Source of the DNA: Ruminococcaceae bacterium UBA1417
Lineage (GTDB): Bacteria; Bacillota; Clostridia; Oscillospirales; Acutalibacteraceae
Assembly: GCA_002305575.1 (NCBI GenBank)
Contig: DBPP01000041.1
Location: 1-29,712 of the forward strand
Direction: 5' to 3'
Length of the DNA stretch: 29,712 bases
The notes beneath the pieces were generated by a model. It ran no database searches and was not told where the DNA came from. It was given only the letters and a program-made list of their open reading frames with translations. Numbering within the stretch: position 1 is the first letter of the stretch; the number at the start of each line of letters is the position of its first letter. The position numbers and the translations under genes were made by a program. Of the stretch, positions 1 through 7,526 are shown piece after piece.

Positions 1-3
1 ACT

Positions 4-561
4 CTAAGCTATCCTACAGTTTACGTCTAGAAAAAGCGTTTTCGGGTCATGCAACAGCGATGCCGCAAGCTCACACCGCATCCGCTGGCCGAGGCTCAGT
101 GTCCGCGCCGGCGTTCTGAGCAGCGTACCGAGGTCGAGGAGTTCCACAAGCGCGTCGAGATTTTTTTGATAGCACGCCGGCTCCACACGGTACATGTCGC
201 GGAGCAGCTCAAAACTGTCGATCACCGGTACGTCCCACCAGAGCTGTGTGCGCTGGCCGAACACGACACCGATCTCGCGCGTATGCGCTAGGCGCTCCCG
301 CCACGGCACGCGGCCGTTGATCCGGCACGTCCCACTGTCAGGCGTCAGAATACCGCACAGGATCTTAACGGTCGTGCTCTTGCCCGCACCATTCGGGCCA
401 ATGTAGCCGACAATTTCGCCGTCGTTGACCGTAAAACTCATATTGTCAAGCGCGCGGATCGTCTCATACTCTCTGGAAAACAGCGCCTTGACGGCACGGC
501 CAAAGCCCGCCTGCCGCCGCATCACACGGTAGGTCTTCGTAACATTTTGAAACGCAATCAT
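4..561 (-). CDS. ABC transporter ATP-binding protein, broken inside Walker B
   Basis: ATPase subunit of an ABC-2 type exporter, resembling the COG4586 group. The ATG at 561 is chosen because a GGGGAG ribosome site lies just upstream. Visible motifs are Walker A (GPNGAGKST), the Q-loop stretch GVVFGQRTQLWWD typical of this group, and the signature LSLGQRMRCEL. The match stops at LFLD, where the Walker B glutamate and the rest of the domain should follow. The final codons, read from bases 4-24, do not fit the family and run into TAG. About 185 residues remain of a usual 320 or more, so the product cannot hydrolyse ATP. The break lies 24 bases from the window edge, so it may be an insertion junction or a sequence-end artefact. 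A membrane permease partner would be expected beyond the edge. Confidence 0.85.
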   Translation of the reverse strand: MIAFQNVTKTYRVMRRQAGFGRAVKALFSREYETIRALDNMSFTVNDGEIVGYIGPNGAGKSTTVKILCGILTPDSGTCRINGRVPWRERLAHTREIGVVFGQRTQLWWDVPVIDSFELLRDMYRVEPACYQKNLDALVELLDLGTLLRTPARTLSLGQRMRCELAASLLHDPKTLFLDVNCRIA

Positions 562-615
562 GGTTTTCTCTCCCCTTTCATTTTTTCGCATTGATTGTAG
601 AAAAGCAGGGGATTT

Positions 616-644
616 ACTATACCAAACCCAACGGCGCTTCGCAA
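616..644 (-). promoter_or_regulatory. Promoter for the ABC ATPase gene
   Basis: Read leftward: -35 TTGCGA (644-639), 17-base spacer, -10 TATAGT (621-616) preceded by TG plus one base (extended -10). It lies about 55 bases upstream of the start at 561. Confidence 0.6.
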
Positions 645-737
645 TGCATTTTTTTAATTTTGTGCATCTTTCCACCGATTTCCATATTTTGCACAAACCT
701 AAGCTGAGTTTTCGCACGTGTAAAACGGGTCAAAAAC

Positions 738-772
738 CCAAAAACCCGCCGGATTGCCGTCCGACGGGTTTT
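738..772 (-). terminator. Intrinsic terminator downstream of the GNAT gene
   Basis: Arms 742-753 and 760-771 form a 12-bp stem with one mismatch (AAACCCGccGGA type) and a 6-base loop. On the minus strand it is followed by a T-rich run. It lies 5 bases beyond the stop of the acetyltransferase gene, ending the GH31-GNAT transcript. Confidence 0.8.
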
Positions 773-776
773 CAAC

Positions 777-1214
777 TCATTCAATTGTTTTGATGAAGCG
801 CATCTGCGCCTTTTCATCCGTATAGCCGTTCCGGCGGTAAAATGCGTGCGCGCCAGTGCGCGTCATGCCAGAATTGAGGCGGACGCCGTGCACGCCGGTT
901 TCCCGCGCCCAGTTCTCCACAGCCAGAAGCAGCGCCGTGCCGACGCCCTGCCGGCGGTAAACCGGCGAAACGGCCAGGCCGAGAACGTTTTTCATCGCGT
1001 CAAAATACAGCACCTCGTAGTCCTCGGCGTGGACAAACCCGGCCACCTGTCCGTCGCATACGGCGACAAACACCCGTTGCCGATCGTCCCCGAGCGCGCG
1101 GCACAGCTTTTCGCGCACCAGCGCCGCCGTGCAGTCGTAACCGAGGCTGTCCCGGCTCAGGCGCGCGATGGCTTCCGCGTCATCGGCGTGCGCTGTGCGA
1201 ATTTCTGCCTGCAT
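777..1214 (-). CDS. GNAT family N-acetyltransferase
   Basis: Small (145-residue) acetyl-CoA-dependent acyltransferase of the GNAT fold; acceptor unknown. The acetyl-CoA pyrophosphate loop is the segment SPVYRRQGVGTALL (the R/Q-x-x-G-x-G/A motif). It is followed by the usual conserved C-terminal segment AHAFYRRNGYT. I chose the ATG at 1214; two in-frame TTG codons lie just upstream (1223, 1220), but the AGGGGTGA site that overlaps the upstream stop fits the ATG better. The gene begins about 10 bases after the GH31 stop on the same strand, so the two are probably co-transcribed and perhaps translationally coupled. Whether it acts on sugars or is simply carried along cannot be told. Confidence 0.85.
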   Translation of the reverse strand: MQAEIRTAHADDAEAIARLSRDSLGYDCTAALVREKLCRALGDDRQRVFVAVCDGQVAGFVHAEDYEVLYFDAMKNVLGLAVSPVYRRQGVGTALLLAVENWARETGVHGVRLNSGMTRTGAHAFYRRNGYTDEKAQMRFIKTIE

Positions 1215-1223
1215 TTTCAACAA

Positions 1224-3227
1224 TCACCCCTGAAAGACCGCGCACAGATCGGGGTTGCGGGTAAATACCGGAATCACGGTCAGGGGTGCGTCGGCCTCCA
1301 CCGTGCTCCCACCCTCGACGGCTTCGCCGGTCCACGCATTGTACCACGTGCCCGCCGGCAGGTAGACCGTCTTCGTCCGCTGACCGGCCTCCATGACCGG
1401 CGCGACGAGCAGATCGCCGCCGAACATATACTGGCCGTCCGCCGTCCAGCACGCGGGGTCTTCCGGAAAATCGTAGAACATCGGACGCATAACGGGCGAT
1501 CCCTTTTCGTGGGCGTCCCGCATCAGGCCGGTGATGTATGGGCGCAGGCGCTCGCGCAGGAACATGTATTTTCTGCACATTTCGTAGAGCGTCTCGCCGT
1601 AGGACCACACCTCGTTCGGGCCGCCGGACGCCATACGACCGCCGCCAACCGTGCTCATCGGCGGCGTATGCGGCTCGCGGTCGCCGTGCAGGCGCATCAC
1701 CGGGCAGAACGCACCGTACTGGAACCAGCGCGCGAACACCTCGCGGAAGGCTTCGTCGTTCGGGTTGCCGCCATGGAAACCGCCGATGTCGGTCGTCCAC
1801 CACGGAATGCCCGCAATACCCATGTGCAGACCTGCCGCAAACTGGTTGCGGAAGCTCTCAAAGCTCGAATGGATATCGCCCGACCAGACGAGCGCGCCGT
1901 ACTTCTGCGAGCCGGCCCACGCGCAGCGCAGGAGATTCAGGATATTCTCCTGTCCTTCCTGCTGCATCCCCTCGTAGAACGTCTGGGCGTAGCACTTCGG
2001 GTAGATGTTGCCGATCTGCACATTCGGCCCGAGGTGATAGCGGTAATTGTCGAAATCATAATAGGAATACTCCGGTTCGGCCTCGTCGAGCCAGAACACG
2101 CGGATACCCTTGTCGTAGTAGTTTTTCTTCACTTCGTTCCAGACGAATTCGCGCGCCTCGGGGTTCGTCGCATCGTAGTGAATCGTATCGTCCACGCAGT
2201 GCAGCGCGACCGGATAGCCGCGTTCGACATTGATCAGCAAGCCGCGCTCGCGCATCTCTTTGTAGTTCGCACACTTGTGATCGACCGTCGGCCAGATGGA
2301 CACCATCAGCTCGATGCCCATATCTTTGAGCTCGCGGATCATCGCGTCAGGGTCCGGCCAATACTGCGGGTCAAAGCGCCACTCGCCCTCGAGCGGCCAG
2401 TGGAAGAAATCGACGACGATGACGGAGATCGGCAGGCCGCGGCGCTTGTATTCGCGCGCCACCTCGAGCAGCTCTTCCTGCGTCTGGTACCGCAGCTTGC
2501 ACTGCCAGAAGCCCATCGCCCAGTCCGGCATCATCGGCACGGTGCCGGTCACAGCGGCGTACGATTCCTCGATCTCGGCCGGCGTATCGCCCGCGGTGAT
2601 CCAGTAATCGATCACCTTTGTCGAGACCGAACGCCAAGATGTGACGTTTGTGCCGAACGTAACGGAGCCGACGCCCGGGTTATTCCACAAAAAGCCGTAG
2701 CCGAGCGAAGAAAGCACGAACGGCACGCTCGCCTGCGAATTGCGGTGCGCGAGCTCCAGCTCGCAGCCCTTGAGGTTGAAAAGCGGCTGCTGGTACTGCC
2801 CCATGCCGAACAGCATTTCCTTCGGGTCGGACTCAAAGCGGACGGTTGTCGAGAAATCGCCGCCAAGAATCGGCCGGTGCTCGCGGGCGTCCACATCGAG
2901 CGCGCTGCATTTGGGCGAGGTGACGTCACGCCGGTTGCGAACGAATTCCTCGAGCAGCCGTTTTCCCTTCTGATTATAATAGGTAATTTTGCCAGCCTTC
3001 GAAACCTTCGCTGTGATCTTACCGTTTGTGATCACCGCTTCCTTTTCGCCGATCTCAATTGCCGCCGAAGCGCTGTGCGGCGCTTCGAGCGCCCAATCCT
3101 CGGGCGGCATCTGCGGCATCTTTGTAGCACGCACGCGCAGCGCGTTTTCGCCCCACGGCTCAATCCAGAGCTTTTCGTTGTTGTCGGTCACCACGAGGCG
3201 GCCGTCCTGTTCACGTAAAATGGCCAT
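1224..3227 (-). CDS. Glycoside hydrolase family 31 (alpha-xylosidase/alpha-glucosidase type)
   Basis: Retaining alpha-glycosidase of 667 residues with no signal peptide, so cytoplasmic. The N-terminal beta-sandwich spans roughly residues 1-225 and the catalytic barrel 230-570, then C-terminal beta domains. The nucleophile is Asp381 in VFWLDEAEPE and the likely acid/base Asp451 in WSGDIHSS. The conserved WWTTDIGGF segment follows at about 476-484. The WLDxxEPE form resembles alpha-xylosidase-like members more than classic alpha-glucosidases with WxDMNE. The ATG at 3227 has an AAAGGAAG ribosome site. The gene sits between an AraC regulator upstream and GNAT downstream, all leftward, and opposite a Gfo/Idh/MocA plus TIM-barrel pair. 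It probably cleaves an imported alpha-linked glycoside; the exact substrate cannot be assigned. Confidence 0.9.
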   Translation of the reverse strand: MAILREQDGRLVVTDNNEKLWIEPWGENALRVRATKMPQMPPEDWALEAPHSASAAIEIGEKEAVITNGKITAKVSKAGKITYYNQKGKRLLEEFVRNRRDVTSPKCSALDVDAREHRPILGGDFSTTVRFESDPKEMLFGMGQYQQPLFNLKGCELELAHRNSQASVPFVLSSLGYGFLWNNPGVGSVTFGTNVTSWRSVSTKVIDYWITAGDTPAEIEESYAAVTGTVPMMPDWAMGFWQCKLRYQTQEELLEVAREYKRRGLPISVIVVDFFHWPLEGEWRFDPQYWPDPDAMIRELKDMGIELMVSIWPTVDHKCANYKEMRERGLLINVERGYPVALHCVDDTIHYDATNPEAREFVWNEVKKNYYDKGIRVFWLDEAEPEYSYYDFDNYRYHLGPNVQIGNIYPKCYAQTFYEGMQQEGQENILNLLRCAWAGSQKYGALVWSGDIHSSFESFRNQFAAGLHMGIAGIPWWTTDIGGFHGGNPNDEAFREVFARWFQYGAFCPVMRLHGDREPHTPPMSTVGGGRMASGGPNEVWSYGETLYEMCRKYMFLRERLRPYITGLMRDAHEKGSPVMRPMFYDFPEDPACWTADGQYMFGGDLLVAPVMEAGQRTKTVYLPAGTWYNAWTGEAVEGGSTVEADAPLTVIPVFTRNPDLCAVFQG

Positions 3228-3399
3228 TGAAAACTTCCTTTCCACTTTCAAAACTTTCCATACAATCCTCGGCACAGACCGGAAAAGCGCAAGCGCGCCC
3301 GTCCGGGCTGTCCTGCCTCCATGATACTGCAAAACGCCTAAAATTTCTATCGCAATCTTTTGATTTTATCGCACTTTTTTGCGCCTTTGGCCGCGCCGC

Positions 3400-4206
3400 T
3401 CAGCTATGCACCTGCGTGCCCTGCGCCTGTCGGCGGTAGGCGAGCGGCGTCATGCCGCAGCGCGCGCCAAACGCCCGAAAAAACGAGCGCTGGCTTTCAA
3501 ATCCGGCCTCTGCCGCAATCTCTGTCACAGAACGGTTGGTGCCAGCCAGCAACGCACACGCGCAATCCACCCGAATACTCGCGAGATACGCCGAAAAGCG
3601 CTGTCCCATCTTATCCGAAAACACGTGCGAAAGGTGGAAACGGCTGACGCCAAGTGCCCGGGCCAGCTTATCGAGCGTCACCGGCTCCCGGAAGTGCGCC
3701 GCCATGTACTGTGCGATCTGGTATGTCAGCGCCTCGTGATCCGCCGCGCGGTTGCGGTGCAACGAAAGCTGCGGCATCACGCGCGCCAGCACAAGCTGCA
3801 CGAGTGCGGCGCAGACGGCACGGTCGCCGCCGCCGCGCTTTTCGGCCGTCAATTCACCGACGGCGAACGCCACGTTCGGATGCAGCGCCTCCGGCTGCAA
3901 AAACGGGTCCGAAGGGTGCCAGAGCAGCAGCGTGTCGGAAAAGCCTCCTGCCAGGGCGAGATCGCAGACAACGAGCGCGGCGCGGCTATCCGGTGAAAGG
4001 GCCGTATAGCTGTGAATCTGGTTCGGGAAAATGACGGCAAGTGCGCCCGGCGCCAGCGTTTTGGCCTCGCGGCGCACCGTGACGCGCGTTTCCCCCGACA
4101 AGACAAAGTACAGCTCGAGCTGCGGGTGCAGGTGCAGCGGAAAGCTCAGCCGCTCCGCCACAATACTCGTCAATCCCTCGTCCCGTGTCTCAAAAAAAGC
4201 GTTCAT
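3400..4206 (-). CDS. AraC family transcriptional regulator
   Basis: A 268-residue regulator. An N-terminal cupin-like sensor contains HLHPQLELYFVLSG (residues about 25-38), and a C-terminal AraC-type double helix-turn-helix spans about 165-260 (DKLARALGVSRFHLSHVFSD and VTEIAAEAGFESQRSFFRAF). The ATG at 4206 has CGGAGG nine bases upstream. In-frame coding continues upstream of it but lacks family similarity. It is transcribed away from the Gfo/Idh/MocA gene at 4333 and lies 172 bases upstream of GH31. This is the usual arrangement for a regulator of both arms of a sugar locus. An inverted repeat at 4246-4277 is a plausible binding site. Confidence 0.92.
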   Translation of the reverse strand: MNAFFETRDEGLTSIVAERLSFPLHLHPQLELYFVLSGETRVTVRREAKTLAPGALAVIFPNQIHSYTALSPDSRAALVVCDLALAGGFSDTLLLWHPSDPFLQPEALHPNVAFAVGELTAEKRGGGDRAVCAALVQLVLARVMPQLSLHRNRAADHEALTYQIAQYMAAHFREPVTLDKLARALGVSRFHLSHVFSDKMGQRFSAYLASIRVDCACALLAGTNRSVTEIAAEAGFESQRSFFRAFGARCGMTPLAYRRQAQGTQVHS

Positions 4207-4245
4207 CCCGTTTTTCCTCCGATTTTGTTTACCGCAATATCTGGC

Positions 4246-4277
4246 ATAAAATACCTTTCTTTTGGCATGTATTTTAT
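4246..4277. promoter_or_regulatory. Inverted repeat between AraC gene and sugar dehydrogenase operon
   Basis: ATAAAATAC (4246-4254) and GTATTTTAT (4269-4277) are perfect 9-bp inverted arms around a 14-base spacer. The word TGGCAT is also directly repeated (4243 and 4263 regions). It lies about 13 to 44 bases before the -10 of the rightward promoter, where an AraC activator would bind. The assignment as operator is inference. Confidence 0.45.
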
Positions 4278-4286
4278 CACGGAGGA

Positions 4287-4295
4287 TGCTATAAT
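4287..4295 (+). promoter_or_regulatory. Extended -10 promoter for the Gfo/TIM-barrel operon
   Basis: TGCTATAAT is a perfect extended -10 element. No good -35 sits at 17 bases (TTGGCA at 4262-4267 is 22 away), which fits an activator-dependent promoter next to the AraC gene. Confidence 0.55.
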
Positions 4296-4332
4296 GCAAG
4301 TAAATCCCAGCGGAGGAAAGGAATGTGTTGAA

Positions 4333-5541
4333 ATGACAAAACCCGTACGGGTTGCCATGATCGGCGTCGGTGCGATCAGCGGCATCTATTTGCAGAATCT
4401 GACGGAGACGTTCGGGGAGGTCGAGCTGATCGGCGTGTGCGACCTGATCCCTGAACGCGCGGAAACGGGTGTTCAAAAGGTGCGTGAAATGGTGGAGAAC
4501 GGCGCGAAGGCCGTCATCCCGAAGATTTATCCCGATATGTACGCGGCCTTCAAGGATCCCGACGTCGAGGTCGTTTTAAATCTGACGCGTCCCTACGAGC
4601 ATTTCGAGGTGACGAAACAGGCGCTGCTGCATGGCAAGCACGTGTACTCGGAAAAGCCGCTTGCCGTCGATATGGAGGAGGCGGACGCGCTCGTCGCGCT
4701 GGCAGAGGAAAAAGGCCTGCTGCTCGGCGGCGCGCCGGATACGTTCCTCGGCGCCGGTATCCAGACCGCACGCCGGCTCATCGACAGCGGCATGATCGGC
4801 GACGTGCTCGGCGCGACATGTGCGATGGTCTGCCACGGCCACGAAACGTGGCATCCGGACCCGGAATTCTACTACAAGCGCGGCGGCGGCCCGATGATGG
4901 ACATGGGCCCCTACTACGTGACGGCGCTCGTGCAGCTGCTCGGCGAAGCGAAAGCCGTGATGGGCATGACGAAAAAAAGCTTTGCGCAGCGCATCATCAC
5001 CTCGACGCCGCACGCTGGCGAAACCGTAGACGTCGACGTGGACACCCACCTTTGCGGCAACATTCTCTTTGCAAACGGCGCCATTGCGCAGATCCTGACC
5101 ACCTTCGACGTCTACTACAGTCCGCAGGCACAGGCGCGTTTCGAGGTGTACGGCACGCGCGGCACGCTCGTGGTGCCGGACCCGAACACCTTCGGCGGTC
5201 CCGTGCTGCTGTTGCGCCCGGAGGATCAGGCCGCCGCCCCGAAAACCGACCCGGCGCTCGAGCGCAAAACGGCGCCGAACGTCTACGCAGGCTACAAGGA
5301 AATCCCGCTCCTGTTTGACTATGCCGAAAATTCCCGCGCGCTTGGCCTCGCCGACATGTGCAAGGCGCTGCGCACCGGACGCGATTTTCGCGCCAATTAC
5401 CACCAGCAGCACCATGTCCTGGAAATTTTGACGAGCTTCTCGAAATCTTCCGAGACGGGCGCGCTTGTCCCGCTCAAAACCCGCTATACCCGCTCGGCGC
5501 CGATGCAGAACAATCCGCTGCACGGCGTGCTCGACGATTAA
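4333..5541 (+). CDS. Gfo/Idh/MocA family NAD(P)-dependent oxidoreductase
   Basis: Cytoplasmic sugar dehydrogenase of 402 residues. The N-terminal Rossmann domain has the nucleotide-binding loop GVGAISG (11-17), the CDLIPERA turn after strand 2, and the family motif EKP (Glu107-Lys108-Pro109). The C-terminal substrate domain includes GGGPMMDMGPYYV, the usual catalytic helix region. It most resembles hexose, inositol or 3-keto-glycoside dehydrogenases. Start choice: an in-frame ATG at 4294 has an excellent GGAGG site, but it overlaps a perfect extended -10 (4287-4295). I therefore favour ATG 4333, which follows a GGAGG at 4312 with long spacing. The TIM-barrel gene 35 bases downstream should be in the same operon and act on the oxidised product. 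Confidence 0.9.
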   Translation: MTKPVRVAMIGVGAISGIYLQNLTETFGEVELIGVCDLIPERAETGVQKVREMVENGAKAVIPKIYPDMYAAFKDPDVEVVLNLTRPYEHFEVTKQALLHGKHVYSEKPLAVDMEEADALVALAEEKGLLLGGAPDTFLGAGIQTARRLIDSGMIGDVLGATCAMVCHGHETWHPDPEFYYKRGGGPMMDMGPYYVTALVQLLGEAKAVMGMTKKSFAQRIITSTPHAGETVDVDVDTHLCGNILFANGAIAQILTTFDVYYSPQAQARFEVYGTRGTLVVPDPNTFGGPVLLLRPEDQAAAPKTDPALERKTAPNVYAGYKEIPLLFDYAENSRALGLADMCKALRTGRDFRANYHQQHHVLEILTSFSKSSETGALVPLKTRYTRSAPMQNNPLHGVLDD

Positions 5542-5576
5542 CAAAAACCGACTTTTTTAGAAAGGAATCGATCGTT

Positions 5577-6410
5577 ATGATGAAAGTATGCTACACCGGA
5601 TGGACCTGGATCCAGAGCCGCGAGCCGGAAACCGCCAAAGCGCAGCTCGCGCAGTCGTTCCGCGAGTGCAAATTCCTCGGCTATGACTATGTAGAAAATT
5701 TCGCGTTTATCCGGGACTTCTACAAGGACGACCCAAAAGCGCTTGTGCAGCTCGCCAAAGACTGCGGCGTAGAGCTCGTCAACCTGTACGGCCACTTCAC
5801 GTTTGACGTTGAGGAATCGCTGCGCATCGCCAAGGAGCAGATCGACTTTCTCGCGGCGATCGGCGGCCAATGGTACAACTGCCAGAACGGCGGCTTCGGC
5901 GACGACGGCCCGAGCGAGCGCCCGACAAACCCGGAGATGATCGACAAGATGTGCGCGATCGTCAATGAACTCGGCGCCTATGCGAAGGCGCGCGGCATCA
6001 CGGTCTGCTTCCACCCGCACTATGGCACGTGCGTGTTCTCTCAGAGCGACATCGATTACTTTGCGGCGCACACGGACCCGGCCGTCGTTTCGCTGTGCAT
6101 CGATACGGCGCACACGACGCTCGCCGGTATGGACCCGGCCGCGCTGATTCGCCAGTACGGCGACCGCCTCGGCTTCATGCACCTCAAGGACGTCGACACC
6201 TACGCGCTGCAAAGCGCCGTCGGCCCGGACAAAATGCGCACGTTCCGCGCGCTCGGTCACGGCACGGTCAATTTCCCGGCCGTAAAGGCGGCGCTCGAAG
6301 AAGTGGGCTACGACGGCGTGCTCTGCGTGGAGCTCGACCGCCCGGAGGTCTGCAATTTCCACTCGGCTGAAGTCTCCCGCATTTATATCCGCGACGTACT
6401 CGGCCTGTAA
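5577..6410 (+). CDS. Sugar phosphate isomerase/epimerase, TIM barrel (IolE/xylose-isomerase-like)
   Basis: A 277-residue AP-endonuclease-2 superfamily barrel. Likely divalent-metal ligands are the histidines in CFHPHYG (about 146-148), Asp176 in CIDTAHT, His202 in FMHLKD and Glu252 in CVELDRP. This pattern is shared by inosose dehydratase (IolE) and sugar epimerase relatives. The first of two adjacent ATGs (5577, 5580) is used, following AAAGGA. It lies 35 bases after the Gfo/Idh/MocA gene and is followed by a strong terminator, so the two form a closed two-gene operon. A role in isomerising, dehydrating or cleaving the keto sugar made by the dehydrogenase is inferred from this pairing. Confidence 0.88.
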   Translation: MMKVCYTGWTWIQSREPETAKAQLAQSFRECKFLGYDYVENFAFIRDFYKDDPKALVQLAKDCGVELVNLYGHFTFDVEESLRIAKEQIDFLAAIGGQWYNCQNGGFGDDGPSERPTNPEMIDKMCAIVNELGAYAKARGITVCFHPHYGTCVFSQSDIDYFAAHTDPAVVSLCIDTAHTTLAGMDPAALIRQYGDRLGFMHLKDVDTYALQSAVGPDKMRTFRALGHGTVNFPAVKAALEEVGYDGVLCVELDRPEVCNFHSAEVSRIYIRDVLGL

Positions 6411-6425
6411 ACCTCAAAACATAAA

Positions 6426-6465
6426 GCGCCCAGCCCCTCCGTGAATGGAAGGGGCCGGGCGTTTT
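6426..6465 (+). terminator. Bidirectional terminator between convergent genes
   Basis: Arms 6426-6440 and 6447-6461 form a GC-rich stem (GCGCCC...GGGCG) with a 6-base loop and a single mismatch or bulge, followed by TTTT. It separates the rightward sugar operon from the leftward 93-residue gene. Confidence 0.8.
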
Positions 6466-6746
6466 CAGGATTCCGTCGCCAAAGCGTCCGCGCCGTCCGT
6501 TTGCGCGATACGCAGCTCGGCAGGCACGTAGCTGATTGCGCGCTGCTCCGCTGCCGAAAGGCCGTTGTACCATTCGAGCCATTCCAGCGTTTCCGCTGAA
6601 AGCGACGCCGTCCGGTATACGCTGCCGTGGAACGCCACCGTTTCGTTTGTTCCTGTGTGCGCAAAATGCAGCGCCGCGGCAAGCAGGCCGCCGGCACACA
6701 GCAGCGCTGCCATGCCAAGGAGGACGCGCCGCGCTATTCGGGTCAT
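6465..6746 (-). CDS. Small membrane-anchored or secreted protein, unknown function
   Basis: A 93-residue protein beginning MTRIARRVLLG, with positive charges followed by a hydrophobic segment (about residues 8-27). This is a signal anchor or signal peptide; there is no clear lipobox. The rest is about 65 mostly polar residues with an acidic middle (SAETLEWLEWYNGLSAAEQ). I do not recognise the family. The ATG at 6746 has GAGGAGG eight bases upstream. It starts 23 bases after the ArsC/Spx-like gene and is probably co-transcribed with it. Confidence 0.7.
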   Translation of the reverse strand: MTRIARRVLLGMAALLCAGGLLAAALHFAHTGTNETVAFHGSVYRTASLSAETLEWLEWYNGLSAAEQRAISYVPAELRIAQTDGADALATES

Positions 6747-6769
6747 GTCCAATCCTCCTCTGCGCGCGT

Positions 6770-7123
6770 TTATTTCAGGATCGCCGCTTCCCATTCCGCC
6801 GGCTTGAAGCCGACAAGTACGGTGTTGCCGTCCACAAGGATCGGGCGTTTGACGAGCATCCCGTCCGACGCAAGCAGACGCAGCTGTTCGTCCTCAGCCA
6901 TAGTGGGCAGCCGGTCCTTCAGATGCAGCGACTTATACAACAGACCGCTGGTATTGAAAAAGCGTTTGAGCGGCAGGCCGCTCCTTTTGCGCCAGTCGTC
7001 GATTTCCTCCGCCGTGGGATTGTCTTCGGCGATGTGTCGGTCCTCAAAGTCCAGGTTGTGTTCCAGAAGCCACGCGCGCGCTTTTTTGCAGGTGGAGCAT
7101 TTCGGGTATTGGATGAACAGCAT
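6770..7123 (-). CDS. ArsC/Spx family thioredoxin-fold protein
   Basis: A 117-residue protein of the arsenate-reductase/Spx/YffB superfamily. It has the N-terminal redox motif YPKCSTCKKA (Cys9 and Cys12) and the family's conserved tail LVKRPILVDGNTVLVGF. The CxxC form is shared with Spx and MgsR regulators and with YffB-type proteins, whereas classical ArsC has a single N-terminal cysteine. Without the RNA-polymerase contact residues being checked, I keep the call at family level. Start ATG 7123 follows GGGAGG. It is the first gene of a two-gene leftward unit, and its upstream region is shared with the divergent Na/Pi transporter promoter at 7229. Confidence 0.88.
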   Translation of the reverse strand: MLFIQYPKCSTCKKARAWLLEHNLDFEDRHIAEDNPTAEEIDDWRKRSGLPLKRFFNTSGLLYKSLHLKDRLPTMAEDEQLRLLASDGMLVKRPILVDGNTVLVGFKPAEWEAAILK

Positions 7124-7228
7124 AACAGGCCTCCCTTATTGCGATTGATTTTTTGCTTTCTCTTTTGAGTTTACCATACGGCGCCGCCATTTACAATGTA
7201 AAATCTACGTAAAGTTTCTATAAATACA

Positions 7229-7257
7229 TTGACACTGCCCCGCTCTTTCCCTATAAT
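7229..7257 (+). promoter_or_regulatory. Consensus promoter for the Na/Pi cotransporter
   Basis: TTGACA (7229-7234), 17 bases, TATAAT (7252-7257): a perfect match to the housekeeping consensus. The predicted start is near 7264, leaving a leader of about 260 bases before the coding region. Confidence 0.88.
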
Positions 7258-7263
7258 CAAAGT

Positions 7264-7526
7264 AAAAAGGAAGTAAAATGAAGAGCAAAACGAGTGTGCT
7301 TTGTAAAGGAAGACAGAATCATGGGCGTTTCTGCGGAAATCACCGCTTGCGCAACGGAATAAATAGAACGGCACAGCCTGACCTCATCGGTTTGAGATCG
7401 GGCCGGGCCGTATTTTTTGTGCGCAAGCCGGCTGGCAAGCCGCTCGCCAAGAGGCGGGCGCCCTGAACCAGACACATCGTTTTGCGGAGCAACCGGGCTC
7501 CAGAAAATAAGGAAATGGTGATCAAC
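7264..7526 (+). promoter_or_regulatory. Long structured 5' leader of the Na/Pi cotransporter, possible attenuator
   Basis: This stretch is 263 bases of transcribed leader with several hairpins: 7333-7336/7343-7346, the terminator-like stem 7368-7411, an 8-bp stem 7441-7448/7453-7460 with loop AAGA, and 7486-7490/7497-7501. It also holds a 62-codon open frame from ATG 7278 to 7466, with an AGGAAG site just upstream. That frame runs through the terminator stem and resembles no family I know. The layout suggests premature termination controlled by a ligand, a protein or leader translation. I do not recognise a named riboswitch class. Confidence 0.45.
7368..7418 (+). terminator. Terminator hairpin inside the leader
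   Basis: ACGGC (7368-7372) pairs with GCCGT (7407-7411). Inside, GCCTGA (7376-7381) pairs with TCGGGC (7398-7403, one wobble) and CTCA (7383-7386) with TGAG (7393-7396). An A and six Ts follow at 7412-7418. It lies about 108 bases before the coding start, where an attenuator would be. Confidence 0.5.

Noticed and set aside
846..3218. A 790-codon open frame on the plus strand
   Set aside because: It is antisense to the GNAT and GH31 genes, which have clear family motifs. The translation is rich in Arg, His and Ala and matches nothing, a usual shadow in GC-rich DNA.
6029..6370. Arginine-rich frames inside the sugar isomerase genes
   Set aside because: These are out-of-frame readings of GC-rich coding DNA.
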